Made by a program: the position numbers and the translations under genes. The notes under the pieces are model-generated. The model saw nothing but the letters and a program-made list of their open reading frames with translations. It was not told where the DNA came from and did not search any database. A stretch of 64,000 nucleotides of DNA from Symbiodinium natans. Taxonomy: Eukaryota; Sar; Dinophyceae; Suessiales; Symbiodiniaceae. The first letter of the stretch is position 1; the number at the start of each line of letters is the position of its first letter. Of the stretch, positions 53,249 to 62,699 are shown in pieces. The stretch is from contig CAJNDS010002573.1 in the NCBI GenBank assembly GCA_905221605.1, positions 186,001 through 250,000 on the forward strand, in the 5' to 3' direction.

Positions 53249-53422
53249 AAAACCCTAGGGTTTTTTGACATTTCGGACAAAGTCGTTGGCGAAGGATTTT
53301 TCGGCACAGTCTTCCAAGACCGTTTGGGAGTGGAAGGTCCTGCACGCAGAGTGGCAGTGTTGCTGGTTGGGGGTTCAGGGGGTCGATCTTCATATGCAGC
53401 GAATTATATGTCAGACCACTAG
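53249..53422 (+). pseudogene. protein-kinase N-lobe fragment (glycine-rich loop)
   Basis: Frame between TAA (53246) and TAG (53420-53422) reads DISDKVVGEGFFGTVFQDRL then GVEGPARRVAVLLVGGSG. GEGFFGTVF matches the Gly-x-Gly-x-x-Gly-x-Val ATP loop of protein kinases, and RRVAVLLV lies where the VAVK strand is expected. The catalytic lysine position holds Leu (TTG). No further kinase subdomains follow before the stop. So this is an exon of a degenerate kinase or a pseudogene piece. It is surrounded by telomere-type tracts and a family E element. Confidence 0.5.
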
Positions 53423-53560
53423 GTGGGACTTTACTACAACTTCATCACTTTAGAAGCTTAGGGTTCCTCTAATTTCATATGAAGGGAGCTAAAAGTTAAA
53501 CTTTTATTGGCCGGTTAAAGAGCAACCAAGACTATGGTTCCAAGGAGAGTACAGGTTTAC

Positions 53561-53672
53561 GCCCAAAGGGCACAATATTGCTTAATCAAGGAATGTTCCT
53601 TAAGTCATATAGGGATCCTTATCATGATTTGAGGTATATTCCTTAATTAAGCAATATTGGGCTCTTTGGGCG
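53561..53672. mobile_element. foldback element, family E, copy 1
   Basis: Ends GCCCAAAGGGCACAATATTG and (other strand) GCCCAAAGAGCCCAATATTG, continuing inward as CTTAATNAAGGAAT. The whole 112 bp folds back on itself around GGGATCCTTATC. High similarity to the copy at 57.63 kb. Confidence 0.8.
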
Positions 53673-54479
53673 GGTTTCGCCGTGTCGCGCCGGGATTCAG
53701 GCTTGGTGGTTTTCAAGGGGTTTTGGAAGATATTGGGTGGTGCAATACCCCCAGCAGCCCTGCCTTCAGGATTTTTGGGGTTCATAGGGTTTAGGGTTTA
53801 GGGTTTAGGGTTTCGGGCCAAACCCTACGTCCCAAAAGCCAAAAAGCTTCCAAGGCTTCGCCTGCAGGAGACAGCCAGCCCTACACCCCAAGCCGCCTAC
53901 TTTAGGGGTCGGAATTACCCCCAAAACCCTGTTCTAACTATTGAGGCCCCTATAGTTCACCCGAAGTCGTCCCTAACCCTTTTTTACCCTACACCCTTTT
54001 TTGCGAGGCACTCGCTGATGTTCCTGCCCTCCTTTCTCTTGGCCTGGGCCTCGTGAAGGGGTTAGGGTTTAGGGTTGGTTTAGGGTTTAGGGTGTAGGGT
54101 TTAGGGTTTAGGGTTTAGGGTTTAGGGTTTCGGGTTTAGGGTTTAGGGACGTGGGAGCTCGAGGGGCTTCTTTTCAATTTTCTGGCCTTCTCTAGCTTTC
54201 TACTATGGCTCTAGAATTCTGGGCTTCTGGGCTTCTGACTCCAGGGTTCTAGAGACTCCAGGGTTCTAGAGGATTAGGGGTTCCCCTATTTGTCCAAAAT
54301 CTCAATCGGGAACTGCGAGAACCCTAAACCCTAAACCCTAAACCCTAAACCCTAAACCCACAGGTTTTGGGTTCCCTAAATGGCTCTGCCAGAGCCCTAT
54401 CGACTCTAGACACCTGAGCCGGGAAAGCCCTACTGCAGCTTCCTCAAGGGCTGCACTCGTCCAGGTCCAGTGCCTCTAA

Positions 54480-54716
54480 ACCTAAACCCTAAACCCTAAA
54501 CCCTAAACCCTAAATGCCCTAAACCCCAAACCCCAAACCCCAAACCCCAAACCCAAGGGCTGCACTCGGCCAGGTCCAGTGTCTATTAACCCTAAACCCT
54601 AAACCCTAAATCTTAAACCCTAAACCCTAAACCCCCAACCCCCAACCCCCAACCCCCAACCCCCAACCCCCAACCCCCAACCCCCAACCCCCAACCCCCG
54701 AACCCCACCACGACCC
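54480..54716 (-). repeat. CCCTAAA, CCCCAAA and CCCCCAA variant arrays
   Basis: Clean CCCTAAA passes into CCCCAAA near 54520. After 40 bp of other sequence a tract of CCCTAAA passes into about 12 units of CCCCCAA (54628-54700). Each variant is locally homogeneous. GGCTGCACTCG with CCAGGTCCAGT also occurs twice, near 54450 and 54550. Confidence 0.95.
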
Positions 54717-55124
54717 CCCCCCCCTCCCCTTAGCCCTAAACCCTTGTCAGTCCTGCACGTTGTTTGGGAACCCTAAACCCTAAACCCTAAACCCGAAGAC
54801 TGAAGCCCTAAGCAGGCAAGCCCTAGCCAAGCCCCAAAACCAGACCCTGCATCCCCCTAGCCCCCGAACCGCAAACCGAAAACTCTTAGGGTTCAGGGTT
54901 TAGAGGTTAGAGTGTAGGGTTTAGGGTTTAGGGTGTAGGGTTTAGGGTTTAGACCCTGAACCCGAAGCCTTCTTAAACCCCCAAACGCCCGCTTAAACCC
55001 TAAACCCACATCCTCCAAGTTCTTCGGCCCGACGTCGAAGTCATGTACGAACTTCAGTCGTCTACTGGGCAGCCAGCGCACCTGGGTCTGGATTACGTAG
55101 GGTTTAGGGCTTATGGAGTTAGCT

Positions 55125-55203
55125 GGGTTGTGCTTTCGGAAAATTCTTCATCTCCCTACTTTCCTTGTAGGGGAACATGTTCAGAAATAATTTTCCAAGG
55201 GTA
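55125..55203. mobile_element. foldback-like repeat, family G, copy 2
   Basis: TTGTGCTTTCGGAAAATTCTT at the left, ATAATTTTCCAAGGG at the right. CGGAAAATT and AATTTTCC are short inverted ends. Diverged from copy 1 at 49.3 kb. Confidence 0.45.
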
Positions 55204-55928
55204 CAGCACCAGCGAGCTAAACCTTCAGCCCTAAACCCCAAAGCCAAAATCCTTAGCTGCTCTGACCCTAAACCCTAAACCCTTTGTTACAGCCGGAGCC
55301 CCCAAGCCATTCTCTTGTGGTATTGAAGTTGAAGACTCTATAAACCCTAAACCCTAAACCCTAAACAACATCTTGAGGTAGCCAAACAAGAGCCCTAACA
55401 CTCTGAACCTAGCGCCGCACATGTTTGGGTTCTTTCGGCAACCTACGAACTTCCCAAACCCTGAAACAACCTTGTGAGTGGGTTACGTAGCCCGAAACCC
55501 TTTTAACCATAAAACCCTAAAACCCTAAACCCTAAAAATCTCAAAACCTACATCCTAAGGCTCTCAACCCTAAAACCCTGAGACCCCAAAGCCCCAACAA
55601 AAACCTAAAGCCCCTTAACCCTAAGACCCGAAGACCCGAAAGCCCTAAGACTCTAAGACACGAAAGCCCGAAGATCCTAAAGCCCTAAGCCCTCAAGCCC
55701 AAAACCCAGCCAGCGCTTCGGGGTGTGGGCTTCGTGGCTAAAAGGGGTATGCGGGATTAGGGTTTGGGGTTTGGGGCTTAGGGTCAGAGAGTACCGATGA
55801 CACTGGCTGCCCTTTGTGGGCTTCCGACATACCACTAGAGCAACCTGCTAAGGGCAGTTGGGGGTGCTTAGGTAGGGTTTAGGGTTTATGGTTTACGGCT
55901 TCTCTAAACCCTAAGCCCTAAACCCTAA

Positions 55929-56087
55929 GCTATCTTGGCGAGCTCTCTGCATCGAAGCCTTGGAGTATACGCACAGCATCAATCGGCATGGGAACAACCC
56001 TTCTCAGCCTGTTTGCAGGCTATTCTCGATGGAGCGGACAGCTTCGTGCAGGAAGACATCGTCGTGTTCGTTGATCATCTGGACGCC
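55929..56087 (+). CDS. coding island upstream of RT fragment
   Basis: Reads LASSLHRSLGVYAQHQSAWE, QPFSACLQAILDGADSFVQE, DIVVFVDHLDA, then runs directly into CCCTAAA repeats (56086 on), which introduce stops. Strong protein character. It may be the part of the reverse transcriptase preceding the next fragment, or a different gene; I cannot see a definite RT motif A here. Confidence 0.45.
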
Positions 56088-56150
56088 CTAAACCCTAAAC
56101 CCCAAACCCTAAACCTGAAACCCTGAACCCTAAGCCCTAAGCCCTAAACT

Positions 56151-56515
56151 GAGACAAAGGTCTTCAACCACCTGGGTGCCCCTCCGGCACTGTCAACTCT
56201 CCTCGAAGGGTTCGATGGCGTGATGGGAGTGCTCCACTGCTGTCTTTCAACAACAGCCTGGCTTCGCGATGGGTCTTTCCTAGCGGGCGCCTGCAGGGAA
56301 AGAATTTCGGGTCTAAGGTTTAGGGTTTAGGGTTTAGCCCTCTGTCACCATTGGCTGCTGCGGCAGCCATGCACATCTGGACGAGGCACACATTGAACTC
56401 AGAAACTGGCGGCAAGGCCTTCGTGGACGATCGCTGTTTTTGGAAGATTCCTGACAATTTGACTCCTGCGACGTTGCTGTGGATGGAGGTTGCGGAAGTA
56501 CAGTTCGCTGCCTAA
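56151..56515 (+). pseudogene. non-LTR-type reverse transcriptase fragment split by telomere repeat
   Basis: Fragment 1 (56151-56318) reads ETKVFNHLGAPPALSTLLEG, FDGVMGVLHCCLSTTAWLRD, GSFLAGACRERISGLR. Then comes a 17-bp tract of TTTAGGG (56319-56335). Fragment 2 (56336-56515, in another frame) reads SPLSPLAAAAAMHIWTRHTL, NSETGGKAFVDDRCFWKIPD, NLTPATLLWMEVAEVQFAA and stops at TAA. PLSPLA is RT palm motif B (usually QGxPLSPxL) and FVDD is motif C, the catalytic Asp-Asp box (YADD in most elements). HLGAP...GF is usual between motifs A and B in LINE-like elements of dinoflagellates. The telomere tract lies exactly where the residues before PLSPL (expected Q-G) should be. It shifts the frame, so the gene is inactive as it stands unless spliced. 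Confidence 0.75.
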
Positions 56516-56917
56516 AGCCTCAACCCTTACAGCCCCTGTAAGATTTCAGACTTGGGATTTCAAAGGGGGCTGGCCTGGAGGGTTGCGAGTCCTCCTAAGA
56601 TTGTAGATCCTAACCCTAAACCCTTAAGCCCCAAACCCACTGAACCCTGGACCCTTAACCCCTAAACCCCTAACCCTTCTGGGTGAGGGTTGAGAGCCCT
56701 GGATTTCTGAAGCCTTGGCGTTCACAGAGTTTGGGGTTTAAGACTTAGGGTTTAGGGTTTAGGGTTTAGGGTTTAGGGCAGGGTTGAGGGGGTTTAGGGT
56801 TCCGAGGTGTTCCACCCCAGCCCTACCGCAAAACCTATCCAAAAAGCCTCGAAGCCGAACAACGGACCCACTCGCAGGGTAAAAAGCCCACAAAAAGATC
56901 TTCAGGACCTTGCCCCG

Positions 56918-56954
<37 letters not shown>

Positions 56955-57109
56955 CCCCCCTAAACCCTGCCCCCTAAACCCTAAACCCTAAACCCTACAC
57001 CCTAAACCCTAAACCTAAACCGTAAACCCTAAACCCTAAACCCCCTAAACCCTAAACCCTAACCCTAAACCCTAAACCCTAAACCCTAAAACCCCCCCCC
57101 CCCCCCCCC
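56918..57109 (-). repeat. long C-runs with CCCTAAA array
   Basis: A 34-base C run (56918-56951), then CCCTAAA units with missing or added bases, then a second C run of about 19 near 57091-57108. The exact length of such runs is unreliable in any assembly. Confidence 0.9.
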
Positions 57110-57631
57110 ACACCCTGCACCCCAAAACCTGCCGAGGTGGCGAGGCGCCCGCAGAAAGCTGCGAAGGGCCAGTATCGGTGCCGCGGCGGAGTTTTTGGTT
57201 GTGGGTTTCGAGTCTCGGGTCTGGGTTTCAGGGTTTGGGGTTTAGTGTGTAGGGTTTAGGGTTTAGTTTAGGGTGTAGGGTTGAGGTTTCAGGGTATAGG
57301 GTTTAGGGTTCATAGGCGAGGACCCAGGGTGGGCCCCTCTTCCCCCTTTGTACGGCGTAAGTTCCCTTACAAGACCCTTCAAACCAAAAAAGGCGCCCTA
57401 AACCCTAGACCCTAAACCCTAAACCCTAAACCCTAAACCCTAAACCCTAAACCCTAAACCCCAAACCCACCCGTTTTTTTCTGGGCTGCTCTTGGGTGTA
57501 CTAGGGCTTCCTGTAGGGGAATCAGGGGCCTTGGGCTTGGGGGGTTTAGGATCGTTTAGGGTTCAGATGTCGATGTGCGCCCCCACTCACACCGACTCCG
57601 GAATGGAGTTGGAGCTGATCCCCGGAATGGA

Positions 57632-57740
57632 CCCAAAGATCCCAATATTGCTTAAAGAAGGAGTATACCTTAAATCATATGGGGATCCTTAATCTGATTT
57701 AAGGTATATTCCTTAATTAAGCAATATTGGGCTCTTTGGG
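57632..57740. mobile_element. foldback element, family E, copy 2
   Basis: CCCAAAGATCCCAATATTGC at the left and GCAATATTGGGCTCTTTGGG at the right. Long imperfect palindrome around GGGATCCTTAATC. Clear relative of 53561-53672. Confidence 0.8.
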
Positions 57741-57947
57741 GAGCGCGACCAAGCACACGATGGTACGAACAGGAGCGACCATGAGTGACGCTGAAGACTT
57801 TCTTGCGTGCGGATTAGGTGCAGGTAGGAACATGTCATCCGCGAGCCACTTTGGCTCAGACTTGGTGGGAGGAGTGAGTCTTTTCAAACCTCTCCCAACA
57901 TATTTGTCCACATTATGCTTTGTGCCCTGCCTGCGTTTGGGTGTCCG

Positions 57948-58135
57948 CGACACGGCCGGTGGGTGTCCAGGTGTCAATCGGCAGGCGGGAGCCCGTGAAG
58001 TGGAAGGAGACGAAGCAAGAGGGGCCCGGTTTCTACGACGCCCTGTCCTTGAGCGTCCAAGAACCCTGCTCAAAAGAGGCTACATGCAGGGCCCTGGCAA
58101 TTGAGCATGCCAAGGAAACGAATCGCGCCTCCGAC
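57948..58135 (+). CDS. coding-like island, unknown
   Basis: After GGTGTCCAG the plus strand reads VSIGRREPVKWKETKQEGPG, FYDALSLSVQEPCSKEATCR, ALAIEHAKETNRASDRRE before an AAT microsatellite. Strong protein character. The competing frame (57727-58104) is better in its first part (MSDAEDFLACGLGAG). An exon or a fragment; not identified. Confidence 0.4.
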
Positions 58136-58147
58136 AGGAGGGAAGAT

Positions 58148-58245
58148 AATAATAATAATAATAATAATAATAATATTAATATTAATAATAATAATAGTAA
58201 TAATAAAAAAAAATAATAATAATATTAATAATAATAATAGTAATC
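58148..58245 (+). repeat. (AAT)n microsatellite
   Basis: AAT/ATT units with interruptions and an A9 run near 58206. Ile- or Asn-rich translations are artefacts. Confidence 0.95.
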
Positions 58246-59074
58246 AGACCTGTTTGCCAATGCAAGATATTCACCCCTATATTACCCTTATATAAGGAAG
58301 AACCTTTTTTTCGAGGGATCTTAAGGACATGGCAGACCATGAGAAGATCATCTCTCATAACCCTAAACCCTAAACCCGGTTAAAAACCCTAAGCCCTAAA
58401 CCCTGAACCCTAAACCCTTACACGTTGATAAGATCATCACTCCTTCGAAGGCATCGAGACGGTTGAACCTAGGATACCAGGAACTCCGGTGTGCAGGCCG
58501 TTCTCGACCTGGAGTTTCGGGTTTAGGGTGTCGGGTTTAGGGTTTCAGGTTTTTGGGTTTAGGGCATCAATCTTGCCATGAACACTACATGCTAAACCCT
58601 AAACCCTAAACCTCAAGCCCTAAACCCTAAGCCCGAAACCACAAGGCCTAAAACCGTTTAGGGTACCCGCCGCTCCTTAAATACAAAGAAGCCCCAAGAG
58701 GGCCAACGATTTCGATCCACCCGACAAGTTTAGGGCTGAGGGCTGAGGGCTTAGAGCTTAGGGTTTATTAGGGCTTGGGGTTTAGGGTTTAGGTTTAGGG
58801 TTTCTTGGGTTTAGGGCTTGTTGGGTTTAATTAGGGTTTGGGGCTTCTTAGGTTTAAGGTTTTTTGGGATTTTGGGGCTCAGGGTTTCTTGCGGTTATAG
58901 GCTTAGGGAGTTAAGGGCTCAAAGCCCAGCGGGTGCAGGGAATACACAGGGCAGTACTCGCAACAGGGAGCCCCCAGAAAAGTGACCAGCCGTTGCGATC
59001 TCCAGGCTGCACCGAAAGAAAGCGTCCCCTACCCCAAAACCTACCAAACCCTAAGCCCTAAGCCCTAAGCGCTA

Positions 59075-59240
59075 AACCCTAAACCCTAAACCCTAAACCC
59101 TAAACCCTAAACCCTAAACCCTAAACCCTAAACCCTAAACCCTAAACCCTAAACCCTAAACCCTAAACCCGAAACCCGAAACCCGAAACCCTAAACCCTA
59201 AACCCTAAGCCCTAAACCCTAAACCCTAAACCCTAAGCCC
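59075..59240 (-). repeat. CCCTAAA array (~13 clean units) with CCCGAAA variants
   Basis: A clean C-strand tract, then three CCCGAAA units, then CCCTAAA again to about 59240. Confidence 0.95.
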
Positions 59241-59474
59241 TGCCTGGCCAAGGCTGGCATGCTCAAGGACAATCCGGCCGATGGAGGCCCGGGTTTAGGG
59301 CTTAAGCCTCTAGAGTTTCCGAATTTCTGTTTAGGGTTGTAGGGCTGTAGGGTTTAGGATTTAGGGTTGTAGGGTTGTAGGGTTGTAGGGTTTAGGGTTT
59401 AAGGTTTAGGGTTTAGGGTTTAGGGTTTAGGGTTTAGGGCTATTCGGGTTTAGGGTTTAGGGACTGTTTATATA

Positions 59475-59603
59475 CATGGTCCCTTAATATGGCCCCTTAA
59501 ACAGGGGATTCCTTGTATACGCCTTGTATACCCTGTAAAGCCCCATGGGCCCATACTTCAGATACCTTTAGAGAAGGTAAGGGGACCGTATTAAGGGACC
59601 ATG
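59475..59603. mobile_element. foldback element, family D, copy 3
   Basis: Left CATGGTCCCTTAATATGGCC and right GGACCGTATTAAGGGACCATG-type end form inverted repeats of about 21 bp with two mismatches, the best of the family. The interior has CCATGGGCCCATACTTCAGA. Bounded on both sides by TTTAGGG tracts. Confidence 0.75.
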
Positions 59604-59923
59604 CTTAGGGTTTAGGGTTTAGGGTTTAGGGATTAGGGTTTAGGGCAACTACCGTTAGACTACAGCCCTAAGCCCCACTACACCCAAGAGTAACCTAGTC
59701 ATGAAAGGGGAGCCCTTTTGGTTTAAAAGGGCTCATAAGGGGACCATGTAGCTATCCTTAGACTACAGCCCTAAGCCCCTGAAACCCAGAAAGGTGCTCG
59801 AATTGCAGAAGCGCTTGTAATCTTAGAACAAGGGAGTACAAGGGACCTAAATGAAGGGCCCATACATCGGATCCCCTAAACCCTAAACCCTAAACCCTAG
59901 TAACCCTTCAGCCCCTCTGACCG

Positions 59924-60010
59924 CGCCCTGGCACGCGAAGTGCGTGCAGGTAGCGAGCCGCCCGCGCCGAAGCCGGTGACGCCTCCGATGTGGGGCTCCC
60001 CATGGGTGGG
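59924..60010 (+). CDS. coding-like island, unknown
   Basis: Reads SDRALAREVRAGSEPPAPKP then VTPPMWGSPWVG and runs into TTTAGGG at 60008. About 30 residues, GC-rich and protein-like. Not identified. Confidence 0.25.
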
Positions 60011-60012
60011 TT

Positions 60013-60025
60013 TAGGGTTTAGGGT

Positions 60026-60078
<53 letters not shown>

Positions 60079-60082
60079 GGTG
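60013..60082 (+). repeat. (TTGAGGG)n array
   Basis: After two TTTAGGG units come nine units of the variant TTGAGGG, then a return to other variants. Locally homogenised variant tract. Confidence 0.95.
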
Positions 60083-60328
60083 TAGGGTTTGCGTGTTTGG
60101 GGTTTTAGGGTTTAGGGTGCACGTGTTGGAAGTTCAGGGTTGTAGGGTTTGTAGGGTTTAAGGTTGCAGGGTTTTGGAGTGTAGTCTAAACATGTTTGCT
60201 TTCCTTCTTGGCAGGGACACTAGGATGCCCAGTAGGGCTTTTCTTCCTTTTTTTGCGGGGTTAGGTTCCCTTTATATGTACCCCCTTTAAGCCCCAAGAA
60301 GGTGCCCAGTTTAATCCTAGGTTACTGG

Positions 60329-60442
60329 CTTGGTAGCCCAGTGGTACCCTTTATCTTTTTGTTGGGTTATGGGTTCCCTTATAAAAACTAACCAACCCCA
60401 AAAAAGGTGCCCCTATTATGATATGGTTGCTGGGCTACCAAG
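60329..60442. mobile_element. foldback element, family B, copy 4 (best)
   Basis: CTTGGTAGCCCAG at 60329 and CTGGGCTACCAAG ending 60442 are perfect 13-bp inverted ends. The arms continue to pair imperfectly (GGGTTATGGGTTCCC against the right arm CTAACCAACCCC). 114 bp. Confidence 0.8.
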
Positions 60443-60721
60443 CTGGCCAGCCTAGAATGACAAAGTTGTTCCTTCTTATTCCTGTGCTTTTGGAGAAGGA
60501 CGTTTAGGGCTCAGGGTCAGGGGTCCGAGGTTTAGGCGTCTGTGGTCTAGGGGTTTGCGGGTGTTTTCTGGCGTTGCGGACGTAGCTTGTGCGCCCTTAT
60601 CTGCCTTCTTCCTCGGGGGTCGTTTCGTGGTCCCTTTGGGCCCCCAACACATGCCCCTTATAAAGGAAGGGGCCACATTCAGGGGCCACGAAACCCTAAA
60701 CCCTAAACCCTAAACCCTAAA

Positions 60722-60832
60722 CCCTGATTCGCCTTCAACGGCCCTGAGCCGAGGCCTCTGCCGCCGCTGCCACCGCCCTCTGAGCCGGCGGAAGTCATTG
60801 GGCACACGGGCCCAGTCGTCTATATCCCCCTT
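60722..60832 (+). CDS. coding-like island, Pro-rich
   Basis: Reads FAFNGPEPRPLPPLPPPSEP then AEVIGHTGPVVYIPLG directly after a CCCTAAA tract. Protein-like. The start at the telomere junction is abrupt. Not identified. Confidence 0.3.
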
Positions 60833-60836
60833 GGTT

Positions 60837-60975
60837 TTTTTTTTAACAATATTTTTTTGTTTATATGAAACCCAAGAGGATACTTAAAAGCATTGTTTTG
60901 TTAAGGTTCAAAGGGGAGTATAGTCGTGACTTTGTTACTTTAAACAATAGGACCCGGAGTAGGCCGCTATTCCCC
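60837..60975. other. T-rich piece sharing a 20-bp word with 35.86 kb
   Basis: GAGTAGGCCGCTATTCC at about 60957 is also found at about 35864, in both cases followed by a T-run and GGGG. Probably another short dispersed element whose ends I cannot define. Confidence 0.4.
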
Positions 60976-61187
60976 TTTTTTTTGGGGGTGGGGCTCAGTT
61001 TCCCATATCAGCCCTTGAAAAGATGTAGGGTTTAGGGTTTGGGGTTTAAGGTTTAGGGTTTAGGGCGCTACACCATCACCAACCCTCAACGTAAATCCTC
61101 ATTGGACCTGGCACCCCGACGCATGTCTGCTGCAGACTTAAGAAGCCCAAGCCTCACTTTGGGTTGGGCTCCTGGTATAAAGTGCTA

Positions 61188-61275
61188 GGGTTTAGGGTTT
61201 AATTAGGGTTTAGGGTTTAGGGTTTAGGGTTTAGGGTTTAGGGTTTAGGGTTTAGGGTTTAGGGTTTAGGGTTAG
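61188..61275 (+). repeat. TTTAGGG array (~11 units)
   Basis: Clean G-strand tract with one AATTAGGG unit near its left end. Confidence 0.95.
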
Positions 61276-61562
61276 GGTTTGGGGTATTAGGATCTTGAAG
61301 CTTGATTCAGCCAAAAGCCGCCTCTGCAGCACTTGGTTCTGCACACCGAGGTCCGAGGAAGTGGACGCCGTGCTCTCGCCTTCCCATCCTTCTCCGAAGG
61401 GAGTTCCCGTAGTAGGCACGCTCTCGGGGGTTTAGGGTTTAGGGTTTAGGGTTTCGGGTTTAGGGTTTAGGGTTTAGGGTTTAGGGTTTAGGGTTTATAA
61501 GGGTTTAGGGTTTAGGGTTTTCCGAAACCCTGAACCCTAAACCCTAAACCTTGGGGGGCCGC

Positions 61563-61680
61563 CTTCAGCTCGAAAAGACACTTCAACTCTATCAACAGTC
61601 CGAGTACAAATTCAGCTACTTGTTTTCATGTCTTTCGTGGAAGCCAACCTTGAAGCCATCAGAGGACACAACTAATGGTA
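61563..61680 (+). CDS. coding-like island, unknown
   Basis: Reads GRLQLEKTLQLYQQSEYKFS then YLFSCLSWKPTLKPSEDTTN. Charged helix then aromatic-rich. It follows a CCCTAAA tract. Not identified. Confidence 0.3.
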
Positions 61681-62135
61681 TGCCGCATGCCCTTATGGCC
61701 CCGATAGAAATTATGCCATAACAACCCCCCACAACCCTATTCCAAGTATTACGGCCTTAAAGTCATCTGGAAGGTTGGAAGTTCAAAGGGCTCGAGGATG
61801 GGGGGGGGGGGAAACCCCAAGCTCTAGATTCTCAACCCCCAAAGCAACAAAACCCTAAAAACCCTAAAACCCCTAAGACCCCTAAAAATCCTAAAAACCC
61901 TAAAAGCCCTAAAAGCCCTAACATCATAAACCCTCATCGAGCCATCAACCTAAAGCCCGAAAACCCTAGCATGCAAGAGGTTAAGGTTATGTTTTGGGCT
62001 GGGGTGGGGCACCCTGAACTGAATCTCATGCCGCTTACTTCTTAGAATGTCGAGGAACCCTAGTGTTAGGCTTCTGTTTAGGCTTCAAGGCCCCGGCGAA
62101 ACCACGTAGCGGGGGGTTTCCGACATAAGGGGTAC

Positions 62136-62215
62136 CTGATGGGGGTCGACCCCGCATATTCCCATGGCCCCAGGCTTTGACAGCCAAGACCAGGACGAGG
62201 AAGTGTGAATGCCAT
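62136..62215 (-). CDS. possible signal-peptide exon of a lytic polysaccharide monooxygenase-like protein
   Basis: The minus strand reads WHSHFLVLVLAVKAWGHGNM then RGRPPS. This is a hydrophobic leader ending at Gly, immediately followed by His-Gly-Asn-Met and Pro-Pro-Ser. In secreted LPMOs the mature chain begins with the copper-binding His, and HGxM...PP is usual at that point. A strong donor (CATCAG then GTACCCC) ends the exon at 62136, and TCTCAG lies at the other edge. The rest of the protein is not recognised downstream, where telomere repeats resume. The frame that reads the leader lacks its own ATG, so an upstream start exon is needed. Confidence 0.3.
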
Positions 62216-62699
62216 CTGAGAGAAGACAAGGGCCGTACGTCCCGGGTGCCCAGAAATTACTTCCCTTATTCCCTGCTTCAGGCAGTTGGCTTCCCTTACA
62301 GCTTCATTTCATGAAACAAGTACGGACTTAAACCCAAACCCTAAACCCAAAAACCCTAAAACCCTAAAACCCTAAAACCCTAAACCCTAAACCCTGAGCC
62401 CTAAACCCTAAGCCCTAAACCCTAAGCCCCAAGCCCTAAACCCTAAACCCTACCCCCCCCCCCCCCCCGAAAGCAGAGCGCGTTTTTTTTGGCGGCCGCC
62501 GGTCCCTGCACCTCTTTCTGAATCGCCGCTAAGTTTGCCGAGTCACCGAGTGACCGCGGGCCTTGCGGCTTTGCGGTGTTTAGGGTTTCGGGTTTACGGG
62601 TTTAGGGTTTAGGGTTGAGGGTTTAGGCTTTAGGGTTTAGGGCGGGTTCCAGGTTTTAGGGTTACAGGCCTTAGGGTTACAGGGTTTAGGGTTCAGGGT

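Noticed and set aside
57839-57860. Relict dinoflagellate spliced leader (AGCCACTTTGGCTCAGA resembles the leader end)
   Set aside because: Only about 14 of 16 positions agree and it lies inside a coding-like frame. A chance match is likely.
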